Source: Elioraea sp051860475 (GTDB lineage: Bacteria; Pseudomonadota; Alphaproteobacteria; Acetobacterales; Acetobacteraceae). From it: a stretch of DNA of 35,620 nt. Shown in pieces: positions 35,394 through 35,620 of the stretch; within the stretch, counting starts at the first letter, position 1, and the number at the start of each line of letters is the position of its first letter. The position numbers and the translations under genes are program-made. A model generated the notes under the pieces. The model ran no database searches. It saw nothing but the letters and a program-made list of their open reading frames with translations, and had not been told where the DNA came from. The stretch spans positions 1 to 35,620 of the forward strand of contig NZ_JBHYDW010000028.1 in assembly GCF_051860475.1 (NCBI RefSeq), given 5' to 3'.

Positions 35394-35620
35394 GCCGATC
35401 CTCCGCGCCCGGCAGGCGCGGATGGATCGCGAGCGCCGCCTCGAACGCGCGCAATGCCGCGACCAGATCGCCGCGTGCCTCGTGCACCTGCGACAACCCG
35501 GCGAGGGCACCGAAATGCCGGGGCTCGCGCGCGAGCGTCTCGGCGATGTCACGCGCGGCGTTGTCGTGCTCGCCGCGCAGGAAGTAGACGGTCGCGCGCT
35601 TGTTCCAGCCCTCCGCCACC
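35353..35620 (-). CDS. TPR-repeat protein (C-terminal part, runs off the right edge)
   Basis: The 88 visible residues contain about two tetratricopeptide repeats: AEGWNKRATVYFLRGEHDNAARDIAETLAREP and FGALAGLSQVHEARGDLVAALRAFEAALAIHP, each with the W/G-Y/L-A-A-P spacing of a TPR. The C-terminal helix is LKELRRRALGEG. The reading frame is open at the window edge. The first in-window GTG at 35619 is inside a repeat, so the true start lies outside. Such proteins mediate protein-protein contacts; no function is assigned. It converges on pth and shares its last 41 bases with it. Confidence 0.85.
   Translation of the reverse strand, partial: VAEGWNKRATVYFLRGEHDNAARDIAETLAREPRHFGALAGLSQVHEARGDLVAALRAFEAALAIHPRLPGAEDRLKELRRRALGEGI

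Overview
The window is very GC-rich, densely packed bacterial chromosome. Gene content and protein style (GlmU/GlmS pair, Bug-family receptor, paired DUF3108 proteins, rbfA-truB-rpsO-pnp block, frequent GTG starts, ATGA/GTGA coupling) fit an alphaproteobacterium, most likely Rhodospirillales/Acetobacteraceae. The family-level placement is an inference from style, not from a search. Most of the window is core genome; the accessory signals are small and sit at junctions.

Layout. 1-894: 3' part of a hybrid sensor kinase. 901-10968 (minus strand): a long co-oriented run read from right to left: SnoaL-like protein, rbfA, truB, rpsO, pnp, a nitronate-monooxygenase-like flavoenzyme with an added cysteine cluster, mutS, and a two-subunit TPP decarboxylase of the sulfopyruvate/phosphonopyruvate type. 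10969-11102: compact divergent control region with two matching palindromic operators and back-to-back promoters, serving the SnoaL gene and a TetR regulator. The TetR gene ends inside a convergent tRNA-Val(CAC) gene. 11874-18176 (plus): two DUF3108 envelope proteins, an ASCH protein, glmU, glmS and a secreted esterase; glmU and glmS make UDP-GlcNAc for the envelope. 18245-21191 (plus): succinate-semialdehyde-type dehydrogenase, a small membrane protein and a 2-hydroxyacid dehydrogenase. 21267-23182 (minus): MarR regulator and an M17 aminopeptidase. 23341-26407 (plus): two EamA transporters and an O-antigen-ligase-like protein, translationally coupled.

26408-27845 is the only region with clear mobile DNA: a 417-bp MITE-like element with perfect 32-bp terminal inverted repeats around a frameshifted, truncated IS5-type transposase N-terminus. 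A small membrane protein and an AT-richer gene-poor stretch follow. 27846-30869 holds a Bug-family solute receptor flanked by two LysR regulators. 30902-33108 (plus) holds ada, a third EamA transporter and a MoaD/ThiS-like sulfur carrier, ended by a strong terminator. 33406-35393 (plus) holds a histidine phosphatase, rplY (L25/CTC) and pth. A TPR protein enters from the right edge on the minus strand.

I found no CRISPR array, prophage, rRNA, toxin-antitoxin pair or convincing defence system. The items most worth a second look are the TetR/SnoaL control region and its tRNA overlap, the MITE-like element, and the cysteine-cluster flavoenzyme.
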